The notes beneath the pieces are model-generated. The model had not been told where the DNA came from. It was given only the letters and a program-made list of their open reading frames with translations, and ran no database searches. Both the position numbers and the translations under genes were made by a program. A stretch of DNA of 64,000 nucleotides. Source: Fusarium oxysporum f. sp. lycopersici 4287 (taxonomy: Eukaryota > Ascomycota > Sordariomycetes > Hypocreales > Nectriaceae). Within the stretch, counting starts at the first letter, position 1, and each line of letters opens with the position of its first letter. The stretch is from contig NC_030986.1 of NCBI RefSeq assembly GCF_000149955.1, positions 2,487,886 through 2,551,885 on the forward strand, written 5' to 3'. Of this stretch, positions 1-14,923 are shown piece after piece.

Positions 1-2250
1 AAATATCATTTTCGAAAGACAGCTTACAGTATAGGTCAGCCCATATATCCCGGAACATAATAATACACAACCATAATCTTCCAAGTCCAACCACTGGTGT
101 AAAAGTTTCAGATGTCAAGTAAGCCATGATGAAGTACCATCACTGATAGAAAACCATAGGATTCAATAATAGTTGGCTACATCCCAGCTCTACGTACTAA
201 AGGTCGCAAGTGTAGGAAGTCGTCATCTTGTGTCAATACATTCGTCCATGCGGCGATTCATAACTAAGCTAGGCTACAGGGCGTCAATTCAAGTTATTTC
301 GTGCCGCGCCGTGCCGGGTTTATGGGTTATAGGCCCATGCTATAGTGAGCGAGTTGCCTTTGATGCCTCTGGTTGACAAGAGGTTGGTCAAGGCGATATG
401 CTAACGAGGTGTCGGGGATCCGGAGAATATAACCATGTCTCAGATCAGAGATAAACTGCAGAATTTTCGATGCAAACGGGGCCACCGAGAGCTTACGAAT
501 CGAGTTTGTCAATGACTGGAATGAAAGTCGTAAATTGGAACGCCATGCGAGGGTATGGCGATGGCTTCACTAGTTTAGTCTTAGGGTCAGCCATCTACAA
601 TCACGAAATTTAGTCATGAGCTCTTCCGTAAAGAGTATGAATCAGGAACAACGAAGAGAGAAAAAACTGTTTATTTCAAATCACCAAAGCTTGGACGTTG
701 TGCAGGCTGATCTAGAGAGCACACGTTGAACCGATTTATCCGTTATTCATGAGTCCAGAATGAATATCGGCGACGCCTTTACTAACGTTCATCTCCTGGA
801 TCATGATCTAGACCCTTGATACTAGGGCAGTTTATTTTGTCTTAATTTCTCTGGTTTGAAGTGAAGACAATATTGAGGAGTTGCAGTTGTGAGATTGTTG
901 GAGGGGTCTTTGCTCCCTTCAAATGCGGGAGCGCAAGGGTAAGACGAGACATTGCCGGGAGCGGCGTCTTGTCTTTGCATATCCTTACGGTACAATGAAG
1001 GGTTGTTTTAGTATGATTCATGGATTTCTTAATTGATGTTTTCCCTTTAGTTGATTTGATATATAGACAATATTCAAACCTTGCACGGCAATGAAGGGAT
1101 CCCCAGAAACGATCACTTTGAGATATACCCACTTTCAAACAATCACTTGTGCTTAATTAGGAAGGGAGGGACCAAAACGCGCCAGGAACAGAAAGGAAGG
1201 TACATGCAAAGATCGATCAAACGGAAGGAGGCTTACGCAGGAACAACTATCAGATCCCGACGCCATTCGGTACCTAGGGAAACTCTACCTTAACCCTTCA
1301 TCATCATGACCCACTCACAACCACATCATGAGCTTCACGCCCACAGCCTCTTTTTTCAAGCCTCCCAAACTCTACCTGGCTCTATTGTGCCGCCTTTTTC
1401 AATACAAAAGATGCCAACTTACAAACATTGACAGCCACGACCATGTCTTAAACTCCGACCATTTCCCTTAGCGCCATGAACCACTGGTTCCAGACACTAA
1501 GCGCATTCCTAATCGAGGTCCCAAGACATACCAGGTCCACGTTTTAGGGGCTTGTGGCGCTCGATAAGCTCGAATGATCTGCTTGTCATGTCTCATCCGG
1601 CGTCAGGGCATTCCCAGTCGAGAACGGCATCGTCTCGACTGGAGCCCAGCGTTGCTTTCCGTAGCATCCTTGGAGGCTTCTTTAGACCAACACGCGGCCA
1701 AGCTACGCTTTCGTCGTGATGCTATACTCTTTCAAGGTCGCCTACCTCCCTCATGCCTCCATTGATCAAGTGGCGTCTCTTCATTACGTCCAATGTAATA
1801 AATTTGCCCCGATTCCCTTGCCTCAAGTCCTTGGCCCCTCTTCTCTCCCAGTTGATCTCACCCTTAAGCCATTCCTTTTTCATCGCTACTCAACCCACGT
1901 CATTCGTTCCTTGACTTCATCTCATTCTTTAAAGTATAGTGCTTCATAGACTACTCTCCGGGTTCCGTCACCCTAGTCCTTGTCTCATAACCAGCCCGGC
2001 TTCAGCATCTTGTCTCAGCTTCAACTCCCTCACAAGACAGTTGGACCCCTTGGACTATCTGAGTACTACCTCACACATCACGAGGTTTCACTCCTTTACA
2101 AACAGCTTGTTGTTATAAGAAGCACTTATACTCGCCAACTTGAACTTGACTTGCCCATATCATCCATTCATTGTCTAGGCTTCTTCAAGTCAGAGGACAT
2201 TTAAATTGCGAACTCTCTTTCATCTTGAGGTTAATTGCTGTGTATCAGAC
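1..2250. other. Intergenic region upstream of the chitinase
   Basis: I see no convincing gene here. The open frames are short, lack recognisable domains and do not join through plausible introns. The last 400 bases or so (about 1850-2250) are pyrimidine-rich with many CTC/TTC runs, which suits the promoter and 5' leader of the chitinase that starts at 2251. Confidence 0.55.
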
Positions 2251-4536
<2,286 letters not shown>

Positions 4537-5432
4537 TTTGGCGAACAGCGCTGGCTACTTTTCCTTTGTGCTGGACTTTGTATGGATATATGCTGGTTTG
4601 GAGTCTTGGCAATATTCCATTTGTCGTCTGTGTTTTTGAGATGATGTGATTGGGAACTTGTCACTGTATAGAATATAGAAAAGCCCTCGTTACCTTACAT
4701 GATATTACATTTGTTCACTTGAACCGCTCTGTTCATAAAAACCAGGAGCAATTTCCTTTCGGCCCCATATATATTCCCATCATAGCAGATATTGTATCAT
4801 ATTCTACAGCTCAAGCAATATTGTAGCAATTAAAATGGAAGAGCAACTTGTCAACAAGCCAAGAATGGCGATGAGCTTTCATGTTTGAGTCAGTTGGAGT
4901 GCGTGGTCTTGAAGGTAACCATTACTTTAGGGCGACGACCCCTTGAGTCACTTGATAGGATATTGTCGTGAGTTTAGTATTATTATCACGACAGACATAA
5001 GTCCCAGCTTGCATAGTATATTTCAATCATGAGCTCAGTTTTTCTATCATAAGTTCTCACGGCCGCAAGGGCTCCGGCCAGCGCAGGGCCAAATAATGTT
5101 AAAATCAAGCACATATATACAAGACAGACCATATTAATTATTCAACTGTGGATTTTACTTGCCTCTAGTCTACAAGCTACTTTCCTATTCCGTAGGCATA
5201 AAGCTTAATGTCCTACATCGGGCCTTGATAATCCGAGACAGTACCTAAAAACTCTTAACAAAAAGCAAGTCCTATAGCCCCCCCATTGCCGAAGAAAAGG
5301 AAAAACTCCCTATGATAACAAAGACGCGCCATTCTCCGACGTCTTGAGAACCAATTCCGGTCTTTCAGTAAAAACATTCTTTCCCCCTTTTCAATAGAAC
5401 TCATCCTCCGGCTCGCCAGACAGGGGTGCGTT
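4537..5432. other. Convergent intergenic region, chitinase to SSR4
   Basis: This is AT-rich sequence between the stop codons of the two convergent genes and presumably holds both 3' UTRs. I see no credible ORF, RNA gene or repeat. Confidence 0.55.
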
Positions 5433-7554
5433 CTACATATCCTGACCCTGGGGAGTTCCAGAGGCTTCAACGCCGTGGAAAGCGTCTCCAAATGCTGAGT
5501 CGTCCATGTCCATGCTGAGATCTAGACCCTCACCCAGCTCGCCTGCTGCGCCGTCTAGCGTAGGGCCGTCAAAGTTAAGGGCATCGCCTGCTGTGTCAAG
5601 GTCGCCAAGGGAGCTGAAGTCGTTTTGGTCAAAGGAGACAGAGCCGCCGGGTGTCCCAGCTGCTGGGGTGGCACCAGCAGACGCAGTCTTAGCTACTGAC
5701 TTGGCAGCGTCAATTCCTGTAGTAGTGGGTGTGTTTGCGTTAACAGAAGCGGCACCCGAGCCAGGTCCCTGATTCGCTTGATCGTTCGCAGTGCCATCTT
5801 TGGGCACAACAACCCAGTCTCCACTACCAGTTCCTTGATCGGGCGCTGTCGTGTGATCCTTTAGTCCCTGAGTTCCGCCCATCGTCACGTCACCGCCAGA
5901 ACCAACTGCGGTGGCATTGGAAGGTGTTCCAGCCCCAGACTGAGCCGCTGACAATTGAGGTTGAGGGGTTCCAAAGTTGTTCAGAGGCGTAGAGGTGTTG
6001 GAAATGCCAGTATGCATCTGATCGAGTAATCCAGCAGCAGTGCCACCCATATCGATATCAGATTCGCCAATCATGATGCCGCTGTTCTGCGAGCCAGATT
6101 GCGACGGCTGACGAGATAGTTGCGAAGCGTCAGCCTGAACGGGTTCTGGTGCTGGTGGCTGATAACCCCCATCTTGAACACGAGATACCGTCGGCTTGGT
6201 ATCAACCTTCTTTCCCGTAGCAGCTTCGACTTCAGACACTATCTGTTCGACTGTTTTCGTACTGACGGGACGAGGAACAGCATCCTCGTCGTGGGGGTCA
6301 ACCTTGCCCTCAATTCGCCAAATCTCAGTGCCTGTACTCTCGACAGTGTTTCGAAGCTCCTTCTCCTTTGTGCTGAGGATGGAATTTTCCTTGAACTTTG
6401 CAAGAGCTGCGGCATGGTCGGCCTGCATCTTCTCTATCTCGGCCTTGGTTGACTCAATGTGATTGTAGACTCGCTTGCGGAATTCATCAGCCTTTTCGGG
6501 ATCAAGCCGGCCGATATACGGCTTCTCAGGTACGGAATTGGAGGCATCAACTCCTTGCGCGGGAAAGATGCCTTCGGTCAAATATGCCAACTCACCCTTG
6601 AAACCGAGGTTTAAATCGGCAGGGGTGATCTGGCTTATCCTATAAGGAGACGAGAGGATCTCTTCCATCCACTCGTGGTTCTGCTGGTATCGGCTCATAG
6701 AAATCTCTCTTGGAGTAAGGTGGTCAAACATATCTCCTCGCGAAACATCCTCTTCATCGTCGAAGGCAGCGTCTAGCTGAGGCATTCCTGGTAAGGGGGG
6801 CTGGCCACTCTGGCCAGCGGCGTGCCTCGCTCGTTTAGCAGGAGGACCCGGTGCGGGTTGTGTGGGATATGCCATCTGTTGAGGAACGCCTCGAGGGGCC
6901 ATCTGGGGAGGTACCGGCTGACGGGTGAGATCAGGCAGGGTAGGCCAGTTGACTCGGTCGGATAACATGAATTCCTTGCGACGAATCTGGCCAGCGCGCT
7001 GCAAAAAGTGGCGCTGCTGCATGATGCTGTTGACTCTTTCGTCAAAGGGAATCATGGAGACAGGAACTCTGTCATTCGGTTCGGCGGGTCCGTAATGCAC
7101 AATGAAGAGGCCGACGTCTGGTTGAGGAGGATTAGGATGACCAGGGATAGGGACTAGTCGGCATCGTCGACGGGCGTGGAGAGCGTACTGCTCGCCGGGG
7201 ATGTAACCAGCTTTCTGATAGTAAATCTCGAGCATCTAGTGAGGTTCAGCAGGCTGTCTCTTTGTCCATTACTCATCTTGTCCTTACCAGTCCATTGCCC
7301 AGATCATGCTTGTAGACCTGTTCTGGAGGCGCCCAGACATAACCATCGGTTGCGAAGGTCGTTCCCAAACGCTGAAGGGGCTGCCAGGTCAAAAGTATCG
7401 TGCCGTCTGTAGGCTTATCGAGATATGTCCAGAAAAAGGGCGCCCGGTCTCGCGCGACTTGTGGTGCAGCCATAAGCCACTTAGCAACCTCATTTAGGTC
7501 AAGTCGAGGCATCACAGGGTATCGAAATGAAGAGATCAGATGGACGTGGGGCAT
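5433..7554 (-). CDS. SSR4: SWI/SNF and RSC complex subunit Ssr4
   Basis: Two exons (7554-7288 and 7235-5433, intron GTAAGG...CTAG) give 689 residues. The N-terminal half matches the fungal Ssr4 domain: NEVAKWLMAAPQVARDRAPF, then a DGTILLTWQP strand, YVWAPPEQVYK, and after the intron GYIPGEQYALHARRRCR and HYGPAEPN. The middle (about residues 300-390) contains a charged, probably coiled-coil stretch with EKMQADHAAALAKFKE. The C-terminal 230 residues are low complexity, rich in Gly, Ala, Ser, Thr and Asp. Ssr4 is a structural subunit shared by the fission-yeast SWI/SNF and RSC nucleosome remodellers, so this protein should act in the nucleus in chromatin remodelling. A second ATG at 7512 is possible, but 7554 leaves the whole conserved block intact. 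Confidence 0.9.
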
Positions 7555-8475
7555 CTAAAGGACTGTCAGAAAGATGTTGCGATGCCCATTGCATCGTTGC
7601 GCGTATGCATTACATACAAGGTCCTGAGGGACGCCCTGGCTAGGATCCGGTTGAGCCATAGTGGGCGAGCGTCGCGATGGACGATATTAGGCGTGTTGGT
7701 ATATCTAATTACGCGATTGATGATCTCCAGGTATGCGCGTTGCTCAACATTTAGCGTGCTGAAAAAGCCAAGATGGGTTGACTTTGAGAAGGTGAAGGGA
7801 TGGCGTGGCGCAATTCACGATATGACTTGCGATGGAGTTGTTAGAAGTCAATGCCCTTGCGCGGCTCCAAACTTCTCGCGACGAGGCTGCGAACGTGCAG
7901 ATAGCCAATCAGAACTATGGAGCTGGGCAAGTAAAAGCGGGTCTCGAGTTCCTGTCCTCCATGGGGAAAGAACGAGGTCGTTAAGCAAGTTCTGGTAGTT
8001 TATATAACTTAATCCTTGATAGATGGTATGATATTGTGTTAAATTGCCTGCGGGTAAGAACGATCTTAAAAAGTATTGAGCAGTGCGGATGAAGACTCTC
8101 ATACATAATCACAAGTAAATCATGCACAAGTGGAGCAACTTTACTTCATATTGTTGCGCAAACAATAAATTGAGTCCTACAACGGTTATCACGACCAGGA
8201 ACTTTCACGTATCACCGATTTGTGTATTTCATTCGGAAAATATTATTTGATCTTGTTTTCATGCTTCTCATCAGGTTCTAAACGCAAACCTGAATTTCAT
8301 CACTTAAGCTTTCTAAATCCGTACCGGCCCATTCATCATTATCCTTGCAGCGTTACCGTCTTCTGTGTACCAAAGCACAGATTTTTATAAAAACGCAGCG
8401 ATCGAGCTTCGTACAGCCCGGTGGTATTCATTCTTTAACCAATCATAGTTCCATCTCTTTACCCCGACAAGCAAC
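7555..8475. other. Intergenic region between SSR4 and GND1
   Basis: It includes the SSR4 promoter and the GND1 3' UTR. Short frames on both strands show no recognisable protein, and I see no RNA gene. Confidence 0.5.
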
Positions 8476-10410
8476 TTAAGCCTGGTAAGTAGAGGCAGAG
8501 ACGTTACCACCACGGCCGGTCCAGTTGACGTGAATGTCCTGGCCGTTGGGGTACTTGTCGCTAGCGTTCTCGGGCTTGATGCGGAAGGTGTGAGCACCGA
8601 AGTAGTCACGCTGAGCCTGGAGAAGGTTGGCGGGGAGGTCCTTGGTGCGGTAACCGTCGAACCAGGACAAAGCGGTAGAGAAGGCGGGGGTGGGGATACC
8701 AAGGAGAGCAGCCTTGGAAACAACGTCTCGCCAGCCGGGCTGAGCCTTGTGGATGGCCTTGTTGAAGAAGTCATCAAACAGAAGGTTCTGGAGGTCGGGC
8801 TGGGAGCGGTAGGCGTGGGTGATGTCCTTGAGGAAGACGGATCGGATAATGCAACCACCTCGCCACATGAGGGCAATGGAGGGCTTGTTGAGCTTCCAGT
8901 TGAACTCACGAGCAGCTTCCTGCATGAGCATGAAGCCCTGGGCGTAAGAGATAATCTTGGAGGCGTACAGAGCCTGCTCGAGATCCTCGAGGAACTGCTC
9001 CTTGTCACCCTCGAACTTGGTTGTTCGGCTGACGAACTCAAGCTTGGTGGAAGCGGTGGCACGCTCGTCCTTGATGGCAGACAGGCATCGGGCAAGGACA
9101 GCCTCGGCGATGAGGGTCACGGGCTGGCCGAGGTCAAGAGCGTTGACAGCGGTCCACTTACCGGTACCCTTCTGACCGGCCTTGTCGAGGATCTTCTCAA
9201 CGAGGGCAGTGCCATCATCGTCATTGAAGTACATGATATCTCGGGTGATCTCAATCAGGAAAGAGTCCAGGACGCCCTTGTTCCACTTGGCGAAGACGTC
9301 GCCGATCTCCTTGCTGGAGAGACCGAGACCACGCTTCATGATGTCGTAAGCCTAATAATACTTGGTTAGTCTTCTGTGCGAGGCGGCCCTTATCTCTATC
9401 TCTATCTCTTCATACCTCGCAGATAAGTTGCATGTCACCGTACTCAATACCGTTATGAACCATCTTGACGTAGTGACCAGCACCCTCGTCGCCAACCCAC
9501 TCACAGCAAGCCTCGCCGTCGCTCTTGGCGGCAATGCTCTGGAAGATGTCCTTGATGTGAGGCCAGGCCTCCTCATTACCACCGGGCATGAGAGAGGGGC
9601 CATATCGGGCACCCTCCTCACCACCAGAGACACCAGAGCCGACGAAGCGGATGTTCTTGCCAGCAAGATACTTGGTGCGGCGGTTGGAGTCAGGGAAGTG
9701 AGAGTTACCACCGTCGATGATGATATCACCGGCGTCAAGGAGGGGCAGAATCTTCTCAATCCAGTCGTCGACAGCCTGACCAGCCTGGACCAGGAGCATG
9801 ACACGGCGAGGAGACTTGAGCTTGCTGACGAACTCCTCAACAGTCTTGGCGCCGACAATGGACTTGCCCTTAGCCTCGTTTTCCAGGAATCGGTCGACCT
9901 TGGAGACGGTTCGGTTGAAGGCGCAGATGGTGAAGCCGTTGTCAGCCATGTTCAGAATAAGGTTCTGTCCCCTATGAAGCGTGTGAGTATGAGCTACCAC
10001 TGGCATTGCCAGGTGAATGGTTCATGGGTCAAACTTACATGACAGCAAGGCCGATGAGGCCCAGATCCGCACTTGCCATAATGTCAGCATTCGTCGCATT
10101 TTGATTCGTAGCAGAGCTTGAGAGTGAGGTCAAGGAATTGTGTTGTTGAGGGGCACCCAGGTTGAGGTGAGCGAGACGAGCTCTACCTCGAGAACATGAG
10201 CCATGATCACGATGAGGATGAAGACCGCGAATGCCCCAAACAGTCCAGGCACGGATTCAATATGGCGATCCCTTCATTTCTCGCTCCAGCGCCCGGAGGG
10301 CGCGGGAATGAGAGCATGAGAGCATCACCATGAGGCTGTGGCGGGGTGGTGGGGTAAAATGTCAAGAGATGAGGTATGAGGGAAGCTTCAACTTACACAG
10401 GGCCAGACAT
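8476..10410 (-). CDS. GND1: 6-phosphogluconate dehydrogenase, decarboxylating
   Basis: Four exons (10410-10397, 10071-10039, 9971-9416, 9351-8476) encode 492 residues, the usual length for the eukaryotic enzyme. The spliced N-terminus, [20 protein letters not shown], carries the Rossmann GxGxxG-like NADP site. Further landmarks are [52 protein letters not shown], and the substrate-site run [20 protein letters not shown]. The enzyme oxidises 6-phosphogluconate to ribulose 5-phosphate plus CO2, making NADPH in the cytosolic oxidative pentose phosphate pathway. The first coding exon is only 14 nt and is followed by a 325-nt intron. Codon use is strongly biased to C-ending codons, as expected for high expression, and this creates long open frames on the opposite strand. 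Confidence 0.97.
9391..9409. repeat. Hexanucleotide microsatellite in GND1 intron 3
   Basis: About three copies of TATCTC on the plus strand (GAGATA in the transcript) lie just after the 5' splice site of the third intron. It is a short simple repeat with no coding role. Confidence 0.8.
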
Positions 10411-13311
10411 GATGGGCTATGATATGCGATCGGGGAGTGGTAGGTATAGATTGAGGTTTTTGAAGATGTATGAAGGAGAGAAAGAAAAAGAAGGGAAGAA
10501 GGTGGGAGGAGATGCAAAGTTGTAGAGAAATATACCTGGCGATGAATGTTGTCACACCCGTGCCAAAGTTGGGCGCTCGGTACCTTGTCCGCCCTCACCT
10601 CCCAGTCACCTCCTGTCTGAGCTGGAAGGATGCCCACCTTTTTTTTTCTTTCTACCGCTTTGCATTTGGCTCAACTAAGCAAACGCGACGCAATGCGCTT
10701 CAAAAGGCTCAATCCAATACAATTGACCTGGTCGGGCATAACGCCAAGTATGGTGGAGCTTCCACCTTGATTGGCGGGGCTCTTCTCAACTATTCATCGT
10801 CATCGTCACTGTGGTGCGGCCGAGATTGATACTCAGATGATAGGTGTTTTTCTTCCATTTACATCACCTTGACTACAGCTCGGTGATTATGAGTAATTGC
10901 TGTATCTAGCTGATCTCCCACTCATCCTGCCTTAATCATCGTTACTAAGGCAATCTACTCATTCGCTATGCCAGCCCTGCAAGCACTTACAGTTACCAAT
11001 ACAAACTAACTTTGCATCAATTCCTCAGCAGCCATCATCATCATGACTGAGGTAATGCCCCTCCACTCCTCCCTGGTCAATAGCATGGACTTGTACCTGC
11101 TGGCTGGCCAATGACCATCAGTAGGGGTCCATCGTTTACGGACACCAAGTTCCAGAGATGGGATTTTCCCTCACATTTATTTAGTGGACTGTAGCGCCTC
11201 GCAGCGTTACCCCTCCAGGTCCCCCCTTCTACGCCCCTCAGCTCCAACGTTATGACGACTCTGCGGTGCTGCTGCGGTCTTACCCCCAAGATGAACCCCA
11301 AAGCTTACCAAGATTTTTGAAACCGTGACACAAGCAACACAAATCTCGTACAAAGCTCGCCGCATATTAGTCTGGATGAATTGCTTTCCGTGGTATCCGC
11401 CTCGCCTCACTAGCATCCATAGTCAAGTCCTTAGTCCTAGACCTGTCCCGTACGCGGTATCGACATCTCCTCGTCTCAGCTTGTTCTTGAAGCTTATGCT
11501 TGTTGGGATAACCTCCAAGCCCAGCCTTTCTTTGCGATCCTGCAATGCTGTCCGAGTGTTGGGACCCACGTCTTCCGGGCCCGTGTAATCACTACCGTGC
11601 CAATTGACTTGTTCATCGGACAGTAGCCCGAACCCCAACGCGCCTTAGCCTTCGCGAATCCGTACCGAATGCCCCGAAGGCGGATACGGAGAATCCCAAA
11701 GAAAAAGGCCGCAAACGCTGAGCTCAGTCCAGGTGTACTCTCAACCAAACCAGGTGCACTCTCAGCCCAGTTCATGAGTCCAGCCTGACCGAAATGCTCC
11801 ACCGGAATTTAACCCGGCAACAGTGCCACAGCGCGGTATAAGCGCCGAACCAACTTATAGCCTCACCAGTGTCCGAAGTCGCTCATGACGAAACAGCCAA
11901 GGAGATCATGAGACAGAGAGTTAAGCCTCAGACTGGCCAAGCAATACCCGCTTCAGGATGCCTCAGCCTGCTTCGGCAGCCGGATACTTTAAAGCGACAA
12001 CAAGACAATGCTGTTGAGCCACGCTTGGTAACACCGAATTCCGATTGACTCGGCTCATGCAGACTCAAAATCCCCATCGGAGATGCAAGTAACATTTGAT
12101 ATCGGCATAAAAGGCAATAATCAAGTTCCGCTTGCTTCGGTCCATATTAGCCGCCAAATTCTGCCGCCGAAATTATCTTGAGAACGGATCAAGTCGTCCA
12201 TTTTCACTCATCCCATGTACATGGAGATTAAACTATCCGAACATTCATCCAGCCTCTCAAATAATAGGTGCGGATACACATTTTTATCAAGTTCCAGAAC
12301 TTGCTATGCGCTATATACAATATTAACCCCCACCCCAAGGTGAAAAGAGCCACCGTAACTACGGGTTCATTGAATGTTCAAAGCTCACGATAACCCCCAA
12401 GAACCAATGTTGTCACGAAAAGTATGGACGCACCATGATGTTGAGAGTTCTCCAACTTGCCCGTTATTACCATGAAATCTTTCGGATTGGTCGGTATCTT
12501 TCTCTCCAAACAAGAGCTTTGAGACACCGTCAAGTCCGTCTGCTTCCGAGCCGAGGAATCTATCTGCCATAGGATTTCATAATCCGAAGAGGCTCTAACG
12601 CTGAAGACATAGGCTGCACATCACCCACTCCAGCTCGTGGGGGTGCAAGCTGTTTAATACAGGCGACAACGCCCATTGTGCCAGACATCGCGACCCATGA
12701 CAAGTGAGAATCGGGGGTTTTCATAATACATTGATTCAAGAAAGCAACACTAGGTCTTGGCATCTGAGTCCTAAGCCATACAATTGAACCTATGTGGCCT
12801 GAGATAGTATTCATAGAAGCTTAATTACCCTGAAAATATATGTGGAGGAGCAGGATGTTTCCCGTCCCCTTATTCATGATCGCAGTGGCTGTGACAACGC
12901 CCTGATATACGTTCTTCAGTGGCATCTTATTCTGGAAAGAGTATTTTGGAATCGAGTTTCCATCATAATCATTGTCTTTTATTTTATGCTAAGGTATGAG
13001 GATATCTGAAGAGGAAGTATCTCGTGGAGGGCACGTGATGTTCAAGTCCCACTTAATTTAGGCCGTTTTCCGGAAAATGAGGCTAGAGCGAATCATACAA
13101 GGCTATCATCAGATCCATCTTCTTCCATACAACAACAGTTGCCATCGCAATCGCAATCGCGTCGCACCGCCGCAAAGCACCGCCGAACCCTTTCGATAAA
13201 AGCTGCGGACGCTGGGAATCTCTTGAAAGAGGAACTTGAGCAGAATTTGGCTCAAGGTACGTTTTCTTGCAAACACTACACCGCTTCCTCGTATATCCGC
13301 TTGTATTCATC
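10411..13311. other. 2.9-kb gene-free interval between GND1 and RBM42-like gene
   Basis: The part nearest GND1 (10411-10850) is its promoter and 5' leader. Between 11000 and 13000 there are several 60-100 codon frames on both strands, but none has recognisable motifs or joins into a longer product. An ATG at 11043 followed by a GT donor could be a first exon, but I find no partner. I cannot exclude a small unannotated gene. Confidence 0.45.
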
Positions 13312-14364
13312 ATGGCGTACCCTCCTCCTCCAGGCATCAGCAACAGCTCTCTCCCACCGAGACCGCCCGCCTCCAAGTCAGGCTTCAAACCTGCGTTTTC
13401 CTCGGCGGCCCAGGCTGCTTCGAAGCCAGCGTACTCGAACGCTCCGCCGACGTACTCCGGCCCTTCGAGTTACTCTGCTCCCAATGCCCCATCCACAACT
13501 CAGTATGGCCCATCGTACTCTTCGTACCCGACTACTGCTCCCGGCGCGGTGAACTCGGGTCCCGCATATTCGTATCCTCAACAGCCACAGAGTTACAGTA
13601 CCCAGAACTATGGCGTACAAAGCTATGGCCCTCAGAGCTACGAACCGCAAAGCTATGGCGCAGCACCACAGATTGCGAATCCATTCCCTACGCCAGGCGC
13701 TGCGGGGACCGACTACAACCCCGAGATGGCCGCCCAGATAGCGCAATGGCAGAGCGCATATTCGAGCACCCCGACAGATAGCAAGGATAAGGCCCCTGGG
13801 TTTGCCGGGCCTCGAACAGATGGCCAATCTTCTGCGGCCGCGGCGGCTACCACTGCAAACCAGGAGCGAAAGAAGACAGTCATCCGAGAAGGCGGTGGTA
13901 AGAAGTGGACAGACGACAGTCTTCTCGAATGGGATCCCTCCCATTTACGACTCTTTGTCGGTAATCTTGCAGGCGAGACCACTGACGACGCCCTTCTCAA
14001 GGCTTTCTCGCGCTGGCCATCTGTCCAAAAGGCCCGCGTCATTCGTGACAAGCGTACATCCAAGTCCAAGGGCTACGGTTTTGTCAGTTTCAGCGACGCT
14101 GACGACTTTTTCCAAGCCGCCAAAGAAATGAACAACAAATACATTCAGAGCCACCCTGTAACAGTTCGCAAAGCCAACACCGAAATCAAGGTAGCCAATG
14201 TCAAGGAGAAGGACAGGCATGGAAAGAAGAATAAAAATAAGAAGGGTAGTCATGGCGGTGGAAATCATGGGGCTGGCTATGAACCCAGCTTAGGGCCCAT
14301 GGGTGGCAGTGGAGTGGTCAAGCCTGGACAAAAGACCAAGAATGGCCTTCGCCTGCTTGGCTAA
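13312..14364 (+). CDS. RBM42: RRM protein similar to RBM42
   Basis: This single-exon gene encodes 350 residues from ATG 13312 (MAYPPPPGISNSSLPP). The first 180 residues are low complexity, with Pro, Ser, Tyr and Gln and degenerate QSYGPQSYEPQSYG units of prion-like character. A basic linker (KKTVIREGGGKKW) leads into one RRM at about residues 215-300, with RNP2 LRLFVGNL and RNP1 SKGYGFVSF. It is followed by a basic Lys-rich tail and ends KNGLRLLG. A single C-terminal RRM after a proline-rich N-terminus is the layout of RBM42, an RNA-binding protein linked to splicing and stress-granule biology in animals. The specific role in fungi is inferred. Confidence 0.85.
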   Translation: MAYPPPPGISNSSLPPRPPASKSGFKPAFSSAAQAASKPAYSNAPPTYSGPSSYSAPNAPSTTQYGPSYSSYPTTAPGAVNSGPAYSYPQQPQSYSTQNYGVQSYGPQSYEPQSYGAAPQIANPFPTPGAAGTDYNPEMAAQIAQWQSAYSSTPTDSKDKAPGFAGPRTDGQSSAAAAATTANQERKKTVIREGGGKKWTDDSLLEWDPSHLRLFVGNLAGETTDDALLKAFSRWPSVQKARVIRDKRTSKSKGYGFVSFSDADDFFQAAKEMNNKYIQSHPVTVRKANTEIKVANVKEKDRHGKKNKNKKGSHGGGNHGAGYEPSLGPMGGSGVVKPGQKTKNGLRLLG

Positions 14365-14923
14365 GCGTTTGACGAACTGTTCGACGGAGCAAGTGTTGCG
14401 TTTTGGTGTTTGGTGTTTGCAGAGGGATCGTACATACCCGGTTTAAGTGTAGTAATTCCATGAAGAATATCCGGTCCACTGCAGGGTACCTGGGTTCGTT
14501 TACATTGCAATGGTATAATTCGATCATCTTATTTCGTGTTGGCCATGTCCTTCGAAAAGTCGCTGGCTTGGTTTTACTCTTCACTTGTGCCTTGAACGTA
14601 GGTATTGACCTAGGAAGGTACCGTCCCATGCAACACTTGGTGCATATCATCTGTCAAGAATATTGACCAAGTAGATTATGTGTGGTATCTGGGTATATTG
14701 ATATTCTTGCTCTTCTAATATCACCATGTATAGAGAAAATTCCCAACCTAGATTCTATCCCCCAAGTAACCCCTGGCGCCGTTGTTATGATACATATAAA
14801 CAAAAGATGGCGAGTCATTGTATCGACTCTCACTCAGTATGACAAAGAAAGGTGGCCCATAGAGTCGTTATATACAGGCTCAGATATAAAAAAGGAAGTT
14901 GTGACGTTGAAACGATTATTCCC
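14365..14923. other. Convergent 3' region
   Basis: These 559 bases lie between the stop codons of the RBM42-like gene and the transporter. I see only 3' UTR-like sequence. Confidence 0.5.

Noticed and set aside
8530..10042. Long plus-strand frames of 279 and 226 codons opposite GND1
   Set aside because: They are antisense shadows created by strongly biased codons in GND1; they have no motifs and Val/Gly/Leu-heavy composition.
11041..11802. Possible gene starting ATGACTGAG at 11043, with nearby 87-102 codon frames
   Set aside because: The donor-like GT after the third codon has no convincing acceptor exon, and the frames on both strands lack motifs.
12385..12814. Two adjacent minus-strand frames (61 and 84 codons)
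   Set aside because: They do not join through a plausible intron and resemble no known protein.
13139..13311. N-terminal extension of the RBM42-like gene or an upstream ORF (KEELEQNLAQ)
   Set aside because: It starts at TTG, is out of frame with the RRM protein, and no acceptor AG exists between the GTACGT donor-like site and ATG 13312.
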